A stretch of DNA of 12,732 bases from Deltaproteobacteria bacterium. GTDB lineage: Bacteria; Desulfobacterota; Desulfobacteria; Desulfobacterales; JAFDCJ01. The position numbers and the translations under genes are program-made. The number at the start of each line of letters is the position of its first letter. Position 1 is the stretch's first letter. Below, piece by piece: positions 1 to 5,445 of this stretch. The notes below the pieces were generated by a model. That model saw only the letters and a program-made list of their open reading frames with translations. It ran no database searches and was not told where the DNA came from. Where the stretch lies: contig JAJRVC010000548.1 in NCBI GenBank assembly GCA_024277475.1, forward strand, positions 1 through 12,732. The letters are read 5' to 3'.

Positions 1-53
1 ATCTGTCTTTCTTAAAACAAGACATAATAAGCTAAGCCACCGATATCACATGA

Positions 54-299
54 TATTCAAAACATCTCTTGAAACATGACGTGACAGTCTCAAAAAGCGT
101 GACACACGACAACGAGGCAAAACGTCGTGATATGTATGTAGAAATGCAGAAGATTGTTAGAGATGAAGGAGGCACAATAGCACCAGTATTTGTTAGCGAT
201 CTTCACGCTGCCACTGATAAGCTCAGTCATGGTAAAGTTTCACCATTTTATGAATTTGATGGGCTTCGGATATCTGAAAGATGGTGGTTTAATTCTTAG
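54..299 (+). pseudogene. C-terminal remnant of a peptide-type ABC substrate-binding protein
   Basis: The frame is open from just after a TGA at 51-53 to the TAG ending at 299. Its only internal start near the 5' end is a TTG at 69 with no clear ribosome-binding site. The last about 55 residues read like the extreme C-terminus of family-5 (DppA/OppA-type) periplasmic binding proteins: a KRRDMYVEMQKIVRDEGG segment, then a PVF segment, then a DGLRISERWWF ending. A full protein of this family is about 500-560 residues, so at least 85% is missing. No signal peptide or N-lobe is present. It lies upstream of and co-oriented with the M24 and HDAC-like genes, where a transporter gene would be expected in an intact locus. 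It could instead be the true 3' end of a gene frameshifted near position 54; the rest of that gene would be to the left of the window. Confidence 0.6.
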
Positions 300-315
300 A
301 TAGTTTGGCCATGAG

Positions 316-349
316 GGGCAATAGCAGAAATTCGATTTTGCTCTTGCCC
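316..349 (+). terminator. Hairpin after the SBP remnant, possible terminator
   Basis: GGGCAATAGCA (316-326) pairs with TGCTCTTGCCC (339-349), with one mismatch and a 12-nt loop. A run of six T follows only about 12 nt later (after GATAGCTAAGCC), so it is not a textbook intrinsic terminator. Its position 17 nt after the stop of the substrate-binding-protein remnant fits the decayed end of that transcription unit. Confidence 0.35.
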
Positions 350-435
350 GATAGCTAAGCCTTTTTTAAAATTACATGGACGCAAAACAAATTCACATTA
401 ATCATAACGGATTATGGAAAATTTGGGAGAGAAAT

Positions 436-1680
436 ATGCCAGCTAAAAAAGTAACCATGGGTCTATTTGATCCAGCAACGATAGGGGAAGTTGAATATCC
501 ATTCTCGGTGAAGGAATACGCGGCGCGTTTATCGCGCATCCGGGAGTTGATGGCCAATAAAAATATTGATTTGCTCTATGTCACCACCCCGGAAGCAATC
601 TGCTATATTCATGGCTACATGACCAGCTGGTACAAGGCAAACAGCCCACGAAGGTATCCACAAATGTATGGAACGGCCATTCATGTTGATCATGAGCGGT
701 TCATTCATTTTGATCAGCCGACAGAAGAACCCGTTTTATATCGAACTTCGACCTCAAAGGATAATCGTTTTTTTTCAACACGGGAGGGAGGGCCCAATCT
801 TGAGTTTATTATTGATGAGCTTCGCAAGGAGGGGTGGCTCAATGGGACCGTCGGCATGGAATTTTGGAGCTACATCCCCAACCGGGCGGTGAGCGAAATG
901 ATGGAAAAAGCATTTCGTGCCAATGGTTGTGATGTTGTTGACGGCACCGGGATTTTGAGAACAGCGAGAAGGATCAAATCTTCCCAGGAAATCCAATATT
1001 TTGAAGAGGCAGTCAAAGTTGCCGATATCGGGCACCAGGCCATTATCGAGAATCTGCACCCCGGGATGACCGAGCTGGAGTTATACGGTAAGGTTTTAGC
1101 GGCCATGATGGCCGCGGGCGGAGAGCATCAAGCATTGATCCCAATATTTACCACCGCTCCGGTTATTGATGGCGTGGCAATAAGCGCGGGGCATCTCCAG
1201 GCAACACGTAAAAATATTCAAAAGGGTGAACATTTATCGGCTGATATTTGCGGGGTGATTAACGGCTATCATGGAAATGTTTGTCGAGGGTATTATGTTG
1301 GGGACACTCCTGAAAGGCTTAAAGACCGATACAAAAAGGCGGGGGGTGTTTTCAAATTCATTCAGGACGAGGTCCATGGCGGTATGGCTGTCGGGGAATT
1401 CTACAGTCGGATAAAAAAATACTACAAAAAAGTTGGGCTGCTGGATTCCGAAGGCTGGGCCCTGGGCTACGAGCTGGGGCTATCGTTTCCTCCGGACTGG
1501 GTGGGTGAGTTTTTCTTCGATATTAACGATGAGCTCTATCTGGATCGTGCTTTTGAGGTTCATATGGTGACCAACTTTGAGAGCTTTTTTAACACAACGT
1601 TGATTGATACCCTAATTTGGGAGCAGGATCGCGTCAGGGTTCTGTCAGAATCACCTGTGGATATTATCGGTATGAATTGA
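436..1680 (+). CDS. M24-fold hydrolase, creatinase / ectoine-hydrolase-like
   Basis: The protein has 414 residues with the creatinase N-domain (about 25-170) followed by the pita-bread M24 domain (about 185-400), the usual size for creatinase, Xaa-Pro peptidases and DoeA. I chose the ATG at 436 because GGGAGAG lies just upstream. An in-frame ATG at 376 would add 20 residues but has no ribosome-binding site. A segment GYELGLSFPPDWVGE (344-358) resembles the G-[YF]-x-[IL]-G-L-[SG]-[YF]-P-P-D-W-G-E stretch of ectoine-hydrolase-type members. Of the five metal ligands (D, D, H, E, E) only D270 is clear: N281 replaces the second Asp, Y345 or E346 sits where His should be, and the two Glu positions align with V378 and I390. 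H253, in the place of the catalytic His of creatinase (H232), is kept. A metal-independent C-N hydrolase is therefore more likely than a peptidase. The gene precedes the HDAC-like gene by 40 bp, probably in one operon. Confidence 0.85.
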   Translation: MPAKKVTMGLFDPATIGEVEYPFSVKEYAARLSRIRELMANKNIDLLYVTTPEAICYIHGYMTSWYKANSPRRYPQMYGTAIHVDHERFIHFDQPTEEPVLYRTSTSKDNRFFSTREGGPNLEFIIDELRKEGWLNGTVGMEFWSYIPNRAVSEMMEKAFRANGCDVVDGTGILRTARRIKSSQEIQYFEEAVKVADIGHQAIIENLHPGMTELELYGKVLAAMMAAGGEHQALIPIFTTAPVIDGVAISAGHLQATRKNIQKGEHLSADICGVINGYHGNVCRGYYVGDTPERLKDRYKKAGGVFKFIQDEVHGGMAVGEFYSRIKKYYKKVGLLDSEGWALGYELGLSFPPDWVGEFFFDINDELYLDRAFEVHMVTNFESFFNTTLIDTLIWEQDRVRVLSESPVDIIGMN

Positions 1681-1720
1681 TTTTGTTTATGGACATAGGT
1701 GTCAGATAAGGTGCGCAATA

Positions 1721-2815
1721 ATGGATCACGAGCTTCATGTGTTTTGGCATACCGATGTTTTGCTTCACGATACTGGTCGGGGTGTTTTTGAAGGTCGACC
1801 GTCGGACTTACTTGCAATTCAAGAGAAGCACCCTGAGGGGCCGAACAGGATTGTCAATATGCTCTCTATTTTGAAACGAGGTCCTCTGGCGAAATCGATA
1901 ACCTGGCGCCATGGACGTCATTGCAGCGAAAAAGAGCTGGAACTGGTACATAGCGCAGACTACATAAAAAAAATAAAAGCATTCGAGAAATCGGGCAACC
2001 GGCGATTTACCGAAACAACCGTATTTTCTCCCGGTTCCTACCAGGCGTGTCTTGCGGCCGTGGGCACGACACTGGAAGCCGTGTACTTCGCTATCAAATC
2101 CCCTGGTTCCATCTCCTATGCGCTTGTACGCCCCCCCGGGCACCATGCCGCCCCTGATCAGATGGATGGTTACTGTATTTTCAACAACGCTGGCATTGCG
2201 GCGGAATTCGCTTTGCAAAATGGTGCCAGCAGGGTGGCCGTTATTGATTGGGATGTCCATCACGGCAATGGCACCCAAGAAGCTTTTTACGACCGATCCG
2301 ATGTATTGACGATCTCCATCCATATGGATCACGGCCCCTGGGGTTCGTCGCACCCTCAAACTGGGAAAGCTGAGGAATTGGGAAAGGGGCCCGGACACGG
2401 GTTCAATATGAATTTACCGCTTCCCATGGGTACTGGCGATTCAGGTTACTGCCAGGTGATGGATCAATTGGTAACACCCAAAATCAGATCATTTCGGCCG
2501 GACCTTTTGATCATCGCCTGCGGGCAAGATGCCTCCCAGTTCGATCCAAACGGTCGTCAATTAGTAACCATGGAGGGATTCAGATACCTGGGGAGAAAGG
2601 CTCGCGAGATTACCGATCAATATGCGGACGGTAAATTGTTGGTCGTCCAGGAAGGGGGCTATGCGGTCAGCTATGCAGCCTTATGTCTGAATGCAACCCT
2701 TGAGGGCATGTTGGATACCGACGTGCATCTCAATGATCCACTAGCTTATTTGCCCGAAAATGAGGAGGCATCGATTACTGTAATCGAAAATTTAAAAAAT
2801 TTTTTTTCCTTGTAA
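1721..2815 (+). CDS. Histone-deacetylase-like amidohydrolase (class II HDAC / acetylpolyamine amidohydrolase type)
   Basis: This is a cytoplasmic zinc amidohydrolase of 364 residues, the usual length for bacterial HDAC-like enzymes, expected to remove acetyl groups from acetylated amines or amino-acid side chains. The catalytic set is complete: the general base pair H141-H142 in RPPGHHA; zinc ligands D178 and H180 in DWDVHHGNG; the third ligand D270 in ACGQDAS; and the transition-state Tyr Y314 in VQEGGY. These positions are almost those of the Bordetella/Alcaligenes enzyme HDAH (H142/H143, D180, H182, D268, Y312), as I recall it. There is no signal peptide. The start has a weak AAGGTG upstream. 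Bacteria lack histones, so a small-molecule substrate is likely. The neighbouring M24-fold hydrolase suggests that it deacetylates that enzyme's product. Acetoin-utilisation AcuC is an alternative, but the sequence is closer to the class II type. Confidence 0.93.
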   Translation: MDHELHVFWHTDVLLHDTGRGVFEGRPSDLLAIQEKHPEGPNRIVNMLSILKRGPLAKSITWRHGRHCSEKELELVHSADYIKKIKAFEKSGNRRFTETTVFSPGSYQACLAAVGTTLEAVYFAIKSPGSISYALVRPPGHHAAPDQMDGYCIFNNAGIAAEFALQNGASRVAVIDWDVHHGNGTQEAFYDRSDVLTISIHMDHGPWGSSHPQTGKAEELGKGPGHGFNMNLPLPMGTGDSGYCQVMDQLVTPKIRSFRPDLLIIACGQDASQFDPNGRQLVTMEGFRYLGRKAREITDQYADGKLLVVQEGGYAVSYAALCLNATLEGMLDTDVHLNDPLAYLPENEEASITVIENLKNFFSL

Positions 2816-3006
2816 TATGCAAATAAGACGGAACCGTCAAATTTGATCTCTGCTGAAAATTGATTAGAACAAGCAAGAAAATCTACTCTGGTTGGGGTTA
2901 TGTAACAAAATCAATAATCATTTTAAAAAATCTTGCGTTTCGAATACCACAACATATAGTAGTTTACGAATACAATTGAATCGGGTTAGATTATCAGCTA
3001 CCAGTC
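2816..3006. other. Intergenic stretch after the HDAC-like gene
   Basis: I see no credible gene here. A short perfect palindrome GACGGAACCGTC (2827-2838) follows the HDAC-like stop by 12 nt and precedes AAATTT. It could act as a weak transcription end, but the hairpin is only 4-5 bp. The rest is AT-rich. The last about 60 bases show faint similarity to the bases flanking the second 116-bp repeat (both contain ATATxGTxGT and GGGTT blocks in the same order), which hints that the repeat was once longer. Confidence 0.4.
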
Positions 3007-3122
3007 CACAATCCTCTTTATCCATTGCTGCCTGCAGATTGCCCTTACAAATATTCAATGGATGACACTTGTCCGTTCCCATCAGGATTGACCCAAATGT
3101 ACCATTTTGGCAGAAAACAGCA
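3007..3122 (-). repeat. 116-bp direct repeat, copy 1
   Basis: This copy is identical base for base to 7493-7608 and in the same orientation; identity stops abruptly at both ends. Read on the minus strand it stays open as AVFCQNGTFGSIL...MDKEDC, inside a 75-codon frame (2918-3145). Copy 2 sits inside an 88-codon frame. Those frames end in unlike sequence, and I do not recognise the peptide. It has no terminal inverted repeats, so it is not an obvious insertion sequence. It may be a remnant of a duplicated gene, a small repetitive element, or the scar of the event that brought in the material between the copies. Confidence 0.9.
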
Positions 3123-3157
3123 ATAGTTTGTGGTTTGGAAAACAATTAAGGATTTTT

Positions 3158-3295
3158 TTAAATATCGTGAGCGCCAAGTTTTCTTAGAACATAGATATCT
3201 TCTTCCATATAGTCTCCTACATCCAGGTTGAATCATTTCCGAAGGCTTTGCGGGAGCGTGATTTGGTAATGTCGCTTGATTTTTACCAGGGGCAT
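3158..3295 (-). pseudogene. Broken AbrB/SpoVT-type antitoxin gene
   Basis: The minus strand encodes MPLVKIKRHYQITLPQSLRK, then a TGA (3233-3235), then FNLDVGDYMEEDIYVLRKL and a TAA at 3158-3160. The first half is the typical swapped-hairpin DNA-binding fold of MazE/AbrB/VagC-type antitoxins (K-x-K-R-x-x-Q-I-T-L-P-x-x-L-R-K), and LDVGDY is its usual continuation. The TGA falls where these proteins have a lysine- or alanine-like residue, so it looks like a nonsense mutation. The expected strand after VGDY is also irregular, suggesting further decay. A sigma-70-like promoter lies upstream (3359-3386). No partner toxin is recognisable next to it. It could be read as two peptides or a selenocysteine codon, but I see nothing to support that. 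Confidence 0.6.
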
Positions 3296-3358
3296 GAAGA
3301 CACCTTTTTTCCTTTAAGTCCTTTATTGCATGTACGAATCATTGAAATTATTAAATTC

Positions 3359-3386
3359 ATAATATCCTATGGGCAGCTCTTGTCAA
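3359..3386 (-). promoter_or_regulatory. Sigma-70-like promoter upstream of the broken antitoxin gene
   Basis: On the minus strand a perfect TTGACA -35 box (3381-3386) is separated by 16 bp from TATTAT (3359-3364), which matches five of six -10 positions. It points at the AbrB-type pseudogene, whose ATG is about 64 bp downstream of the -10 box. Confidence 0.5.
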
Positions 3387-3403
3387 ATCCTGAATAAACA
3401 TAT

Positions 3404-3589
3404 CTATTTCTTCATTATTTCACATTCAAAATTCGATTCGGGGATGTTCTCAGAACCACCTCGTGGTTTACGTTCGTAGTAGGATTGATGTAGGGGGCCG
3501 CCGCAATATGGGCAACCATTTTAGCGCAGTTGTTTGCAAAGATCCGCAGTATGAGATAATTTAACAAGTCCAGCAGGCTGAAAATTCAT
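3404..3589 (-). pseudogene. Zinc-ribbon protein fragment, interrupted by a stop
   Basis: The minus strand reads MNFQPAGLVKLSHTADLCKQLR, then TAA (3521-3523), then NGCPYCGGPLHQSYYERKPRGG and a tail ending at a TAG (3404-3406). The C-P-Y-C-G-G followed by L-H-x-x-x-Y-x-R-K-P-R-G-G resembles the N-terminal zinc ribbon of a family of proteins often found beside transposases; I cannot name the family with certainty. Full members are much longer and have more Cys further on, so this is a truncated, inactive piece. The TAA sits between two segments that read well in the same frame, which favours a point nonsense mutation. Confidence 0.45.
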
Positions 3590-3688
3590 CAATTTTCGAC
3601 CAATTCTATGGTAAAATCCCACCCCACCAAAATTATTTTCACTTTTTCCCGTTTTGGGCCGGCGTCCTTGCGTTCTTTCTGATATATA

Positions 3689-3715
3689 CCGGTCAGGTTA
3701 AGCGATTGGTTCGCC
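3689..3715 (-). repeat. attC-like half site after the DUF6429 gene
   Basis: On the minus strand an R''-like box GGCGAAC (3709-3715) is followed by a 5-nt spacer and an L''-like arm GCTTAACCTGACCGG (3689-3703). The arm matches the L'' arm of the site at 5446-5538 at 14 of 15 positions. The R'' box is exactly complementary to the start of the same cassette (GTTCGCC, 3995-4001). I find no matching L'/R' partner arm to the left, so the site looks truncated at the edge of the array. The DUF6429 stop codon is 8 nt before it. Confidence 0.5.
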
Positions 3716-3723
3716 AAGGCGAC

Positions 3724-3966
3724 CTAATTTTTTATAAAATATTTTTTAAAAAGATTCTCTGACTTTTTAAATCCTTGCTCTGTCATGCGCGCGGATTTCG
3801 CTTTGCCTACTGGATTCGTAATAAGGCCTTTTTCATGAAGACGGTTCATTGTCTCCCAATCAAAACCCTTCCACGCCCGTGCTCCAAAACCTTCTTGTTT
3901 TTCATGGGTGACTAAATATAGAAGGGCCAAAGTGTATTCATCAACTTTTTCTTTATCGTAGTCCAT
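3724..3966 (-). CDS. DUF6429-type small protein
   Basis: The 80-residue protein begins MDYDKEKVDEYTLALLYLVTH and contains ARAWKGFDWETMNRLHEKGLI (29-49) followed by GKAKSARMTEQGFKKSE. This fits the DUF6429 family in length and pattern. The layout looks like a small winged-helix-type fold (a helix, a W-K-G-F-D-W motif, then a TEQG turn typical of winged helices), but no function is established. AAGGAT lies 8 nt before the ATG. The leader between the recombination point and the ATG is only about 34 bp, too short for an evident promoter, so expression probably depends on readthrough from yefM-yoeB. It is the only cassette here that carries neither a recognisable toxin nor an antitoxin. Confidence 0.75.
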   Translation of the reverse strand: MDYDKEKVDEYTLALLYLVTHEKQEGFGARAWKGFDWETMNRLHEKGLITNPVGKAKSARMTEQGFKKSENLFKKYFIKN

Positions 3967-3994
3967 TTTATTAATCCTTGAACACTATTTGACT

Positions 3995-4098
3995 GGCGAA
4001 CGTAGAAGTGAGCTGCGGCCCTGATGAATTGCGAATTTGCACTGCCTTAAACGAAAACCCCGGATCTACACGCCGTCAGCTCAACTGATTGGTTATGC
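3995..4098 (-). repeat. attC-like site after yefM-yoeB
   Basis: In minus-strand order: R'' GCATAAC (4092-4098), a short spacer, L'' TGAGCTG-A-CGGC (4072-4083), a loop region of about 52 nt, L' GCCGCAGCTCA (4009-4019), a 7-nt spacer, and R' GTTCGCC (3995-4001). The L arms pair over 11 bp with a single unpaired A, the extrahelical base expected of an attC. R'' matches the start of its own cassette (GTTATGC at 4689-4695) in all seven positions. The yoeB stop codon lies inside the L'' arm. Confidence 0.72.
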
Positions 4099-4366
4099 CC
4101 AGATATTCATAATGGGTCCACATGCGAATAATTTTGACAACTTTGTTATCATCTAATATTTGGTAAACCAAACGATCTTGTATATTAATACGCCGGGAAT
4201 AAGCTCCAGTTAAATCGCCTATTAGTTTCTCAAAAGTAGGTGGAGTCTTATAAGGATTTTCACAAAGGATATCCAGCAGCTTTTCAGCTTTTAATCGCAA
4301 TCCGGTAGCAGCTAACCTTTTGGCATCTTTTTGAGCCTGTTTGGTGAAAACGATGCTCCACATCAC
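4076..4366 (-). CDS. yoeB: YoeB/Txe family ribosome-dependent mRNA endonuclease toxin
   Basis: The 96-residue protein is a RelE-superfamily toxin of the YoeB/Txe branch, which cuts mRNA in the ribosomal A site. The catalytic residues of E. coli YoeB are recognisable: E46 (PPTFEKLIGDL), R65 (INIQDRLVYQI) and H85-Y86 (MWTHYEYL, equivalent to H83-Y84). The start overlaps the end of the antitoxin gene by 4 bp (ATGA), giving translational coupling. The last seven codons, after YEYL, are encoded by the attC-like sequence, with the TGA inside its L'' arm. The toxin therefore ends a few residues beyond the usual Txe C-terminus. It should be active and neutralised by the upstream YefM-type protein. 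Confidence 0.93.
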   Translation of the reverse strand: MMWSIVFTKQAQKDAKRLAATGLRLKAEKLLDILCENPYKTPPTFEKLIGDLTGAYSRRINIQDRLVYQILDDNKVVKIIRMWTHYEYLGITNQLS

Positions 4367-4605
4367 CAGTCAAGATTCTCAGCGCATTCTTCGATTGGGG
4401 TGGCTAATCCTTCCCGGATTGTTTCCCGCATACCGGGGATATTCAGCAAGTAAATGGTTTCCTGTATAGATCGCCAATCATCCTCTGAAATAAGCACGGC
4501 ATTGCCGCGTTTACCCGTTATGACAATTGGCTCATGAGACGACGCGGCTTCATCAATGAGCCGATAAAGTTTTGACCTTGCCTCAGTGGCTGTTAAGGTT
4601 GGCAT
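4363..4605 (-). CDS. yefM: YefM/Phd family antitoxin
   Basis: The 80-residue protein has the Phd/YefM fold: an N-terminal DNA-binding and dimerisation part (1-50) with TATEARSKLYRLIDEA and EPIVITGKRGNAVLISEDDWRSI. An acidic C-terminal tail (about 55-80, ending ECAENLDW) would wrap around YoeB. The start is preceded by GAGG at 4611-4614, 5 nt from the ATG. The gene has its own promoter and a likely operator upstream (4644-4674), so it is expected to repress its own transcription together with YoeB. It overlaps yoeB by 4 bp. Confidence 0.93.
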   Translation of the reverse strand: MPTLTATEARSKLYRLIDEAASSHEPIVITGKRGNAVLISEDDWRSIQETIYLLNIPGMRETIREGLATPIEECAENLDW

Positions 4606-4643
4606 GATGACCTCAAATGATAAGTTTTTGATTACACATTAAC

Positions 4644-4674
4644 TGACAGTACGTCATAGCGTGCGTTTTGTCAA
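4644..4674 (-). promoter_or_regulatory. yefM-yoeB promoter with overlapping palindrome
   Basis: On the minus strand a perfect TTGACA (4669-4674) is 17 bp from TACTGT (4646-4651), a weak -10 box. The palindrome TGACAGTACGTCA (4644-4656, 4-bp arms TGAC/GTCA) covers the -10 box and is the natural operator candidate for YefM. The promoter begins only about 15 bp inside the cassette boundary, so the cassette carries its own expression signal. Confidence 0.65.
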
Positions 4675-4688
4675 GTGTGAATTCTGCA

Positions 4689-4730
4689 GCATAACCAGCC
4701 GCACGGTTTTTTGTGTCGGCTGAATTAGCC
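4689..4730 (-). repeat. Compact attC-like site after mazF
   Basis: In minus-strand order: R''-like GGCTAAT (4724-4730), L'' CAGCCG-A-CAC (4713-4722), an 8-nt loop, L' GTG-CGGCTG (4696-4704), and R' GTTATGC (4689-4695). The stem is 9 bp with one extrahelical base. R'' matches the start of its own cassette (GTTAGCC at 5446-5452) in six of seven positions. At 42 bp it is shorter than typical attC sites and lacks the unpaired spacers, so it may be degenerate or partly deleted. It is not followed by a T-run, which argues against a plain terminator for mazF. Confidence 0.55.
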
Positions 4731-4747
4731 TTTCTCAACGGCATTTC

Positions 4748-5086
4748 CTACAAATTGAGCACGAGACGGAGACCATCGTCCACATGCTTCATCTTGTTTG
4801 TAGAAAGCCTACTGATACGTTTCGTCAAGAACGATTTGTCCAAGGTGACAACCTGGGAAACATTGGCAACCGAATCCTTTGGAAGCTTGGTGCTCCGTTT
4901 TGCCAGGAACACGTTACCGGGGGTAACCTTAAGGCGGAGATTGGAGGTCAGCATAGCAGCGACAACCGTGTTGATCCGACTCTTGTTTAAATCGTCGCTT
5001 TGAATGATGAGTACGGGGCGTCTGTAGCCTGGTTCAGAACCAGTCGGCAGTCGAAGTGTGGCCCACCAGATATCCCCGCGTTGCAT
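4748..5086 (-). CDS. mazF: MazF/PemK family endoribonuclease toxin
   Basis: The 112-residue protein starts MQRGDIWWATL and has RRPVLIIQSDDLN (22-34) followed by NTVVAAMLTSN (39-49). These are the standard MazF/PemK strands; R23 and T47 correspond to the catalytic Arg and Thr of characterised MazF proteins. It cleaves single-stranded RNA at short sequences that cannot be predicted here. I chose the ATG at 5086 because GGAGGA (5093-5098) lies 6 nt upstream. An ATG two codons earlier (5092) would abut that ribosome-binding site. With this start the gene overlaps the antitoxin stop by one base (TAATG), and the ribosome-binding site lies within the last codons of the antitoxin. Confidence 0.93.
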   Translation of the reverse strand: MQRGDIWWATLRLPTGSEPGYRRPVLIIQSDDLNKSRINTVVAAMLTSNLRLKVTPGNVFLAKRSTKLPKDSVANVSQVVTLDKSFLTKRISRLSTNKMKHVDDGLRLVLNL

Positions 5087-5322
5087 TACCATTCCTCCAT
5101 GGGAATGGATATTGCTTGCGCATTCAGTACAGCCGGATCAACAGATACGTTTTCAGACGCATACACTTGGTCCAGTTTCTCTTTCACCCCGACAAGACGG
5201 CACTCGGCTATATACTGTTGTATGGCACGTGCATAGAGCTCGCTACGAGACATATTCAGCCGTTTCGCCAAATGGTCTGCCGATACAAATATGTCGTCCG
5301 GAATGGATATTGCTGTTTTCAT
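5086..5322 (-). CDS. Ribbon-helix-helix antitoxin of the MazF pair
   Basis: The 78-residue protein begins MKTAISIPDDIFVSADHLAKRLNMSRSELYARAIQQYIAE, a ribbon-helix-helix DNA-binding domain (strand AISIP, helices about 9-20 and 26-40). It continues with an unstructured tail ending ISIPMEEW that should fill the MazF cleft. It is an RHH-type antitoxin (MazE6/PemI-like in arrangement), not the AbrB-fold MazE of E. coli. The promoter's -10 box ends only 8 nt before the ATG and no ribosome-binding site is evident, so the mRNA may be leaderless. Autoregulation through the palindrome at 5332-5349 is likely. Confidence 0.88.
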   Translation of the reverse strand: MKTAISIPDDIFVSADHLAKRLNMSRSELYARAIQQYIAECRLVGVKEKLDQVYASENVSVDPAVLNAQAISIPMEEW

Positions 5323-5330
5323 GCAAGCAT

Positions 5331-5358
5331 AGTATAATTTTAGTTATACCGCTATCAA
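5331..5358 (-). promoter_or_regulatory. RHH-mazF promoter and operator palindrome
   Basis: The -35 box TTGATA (5353-5358) and -10 box TATACT (5331-5336) are separated by 16 bp; each matches five of six consensus bases. The palindrome GTATAA-N6-TTATAC (5332-5349, perfect 6-bp arms) covers the -10 box and spacer. That is the expected place for autorepression by a ribbon-helix-helix antitoxin. It lies about 95 bp inside the cassette boundary at 5451. Confidence 0.7.
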
Positions 5359-5445
5359 GCATTTTTACCGTGGAAATACACATTTTTATATTCGGGGAGG
5401 TGAGATCCCCAGTATGGGTTTATTCTACGTCGAACGTCTTGAGCC

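Noticed and set aside
376..435. Longer start for the M24-fold protein at 376
   Set aside because: There is no ribosome-binding site before 376, and the extra 20 residues (IHINHNGLWKIWERN) are not family-like, whereas 436 has GGGAGAG upstream.
1808..2398. 196-codon minus-strand frame
   Set aside because: It lies entirely opposite the HDAC-like gene, whose catalytic motifs are unambiguous, and shows no motif of its own.
4689..4730. Hairpin after mazF as a simple transcription terminator
   Set aside because: No T-run follows the stem on the minus strand, and the flanking GTTATGC and GGCTAAT boxes match cassette starts, so an attC-like site explains it better.
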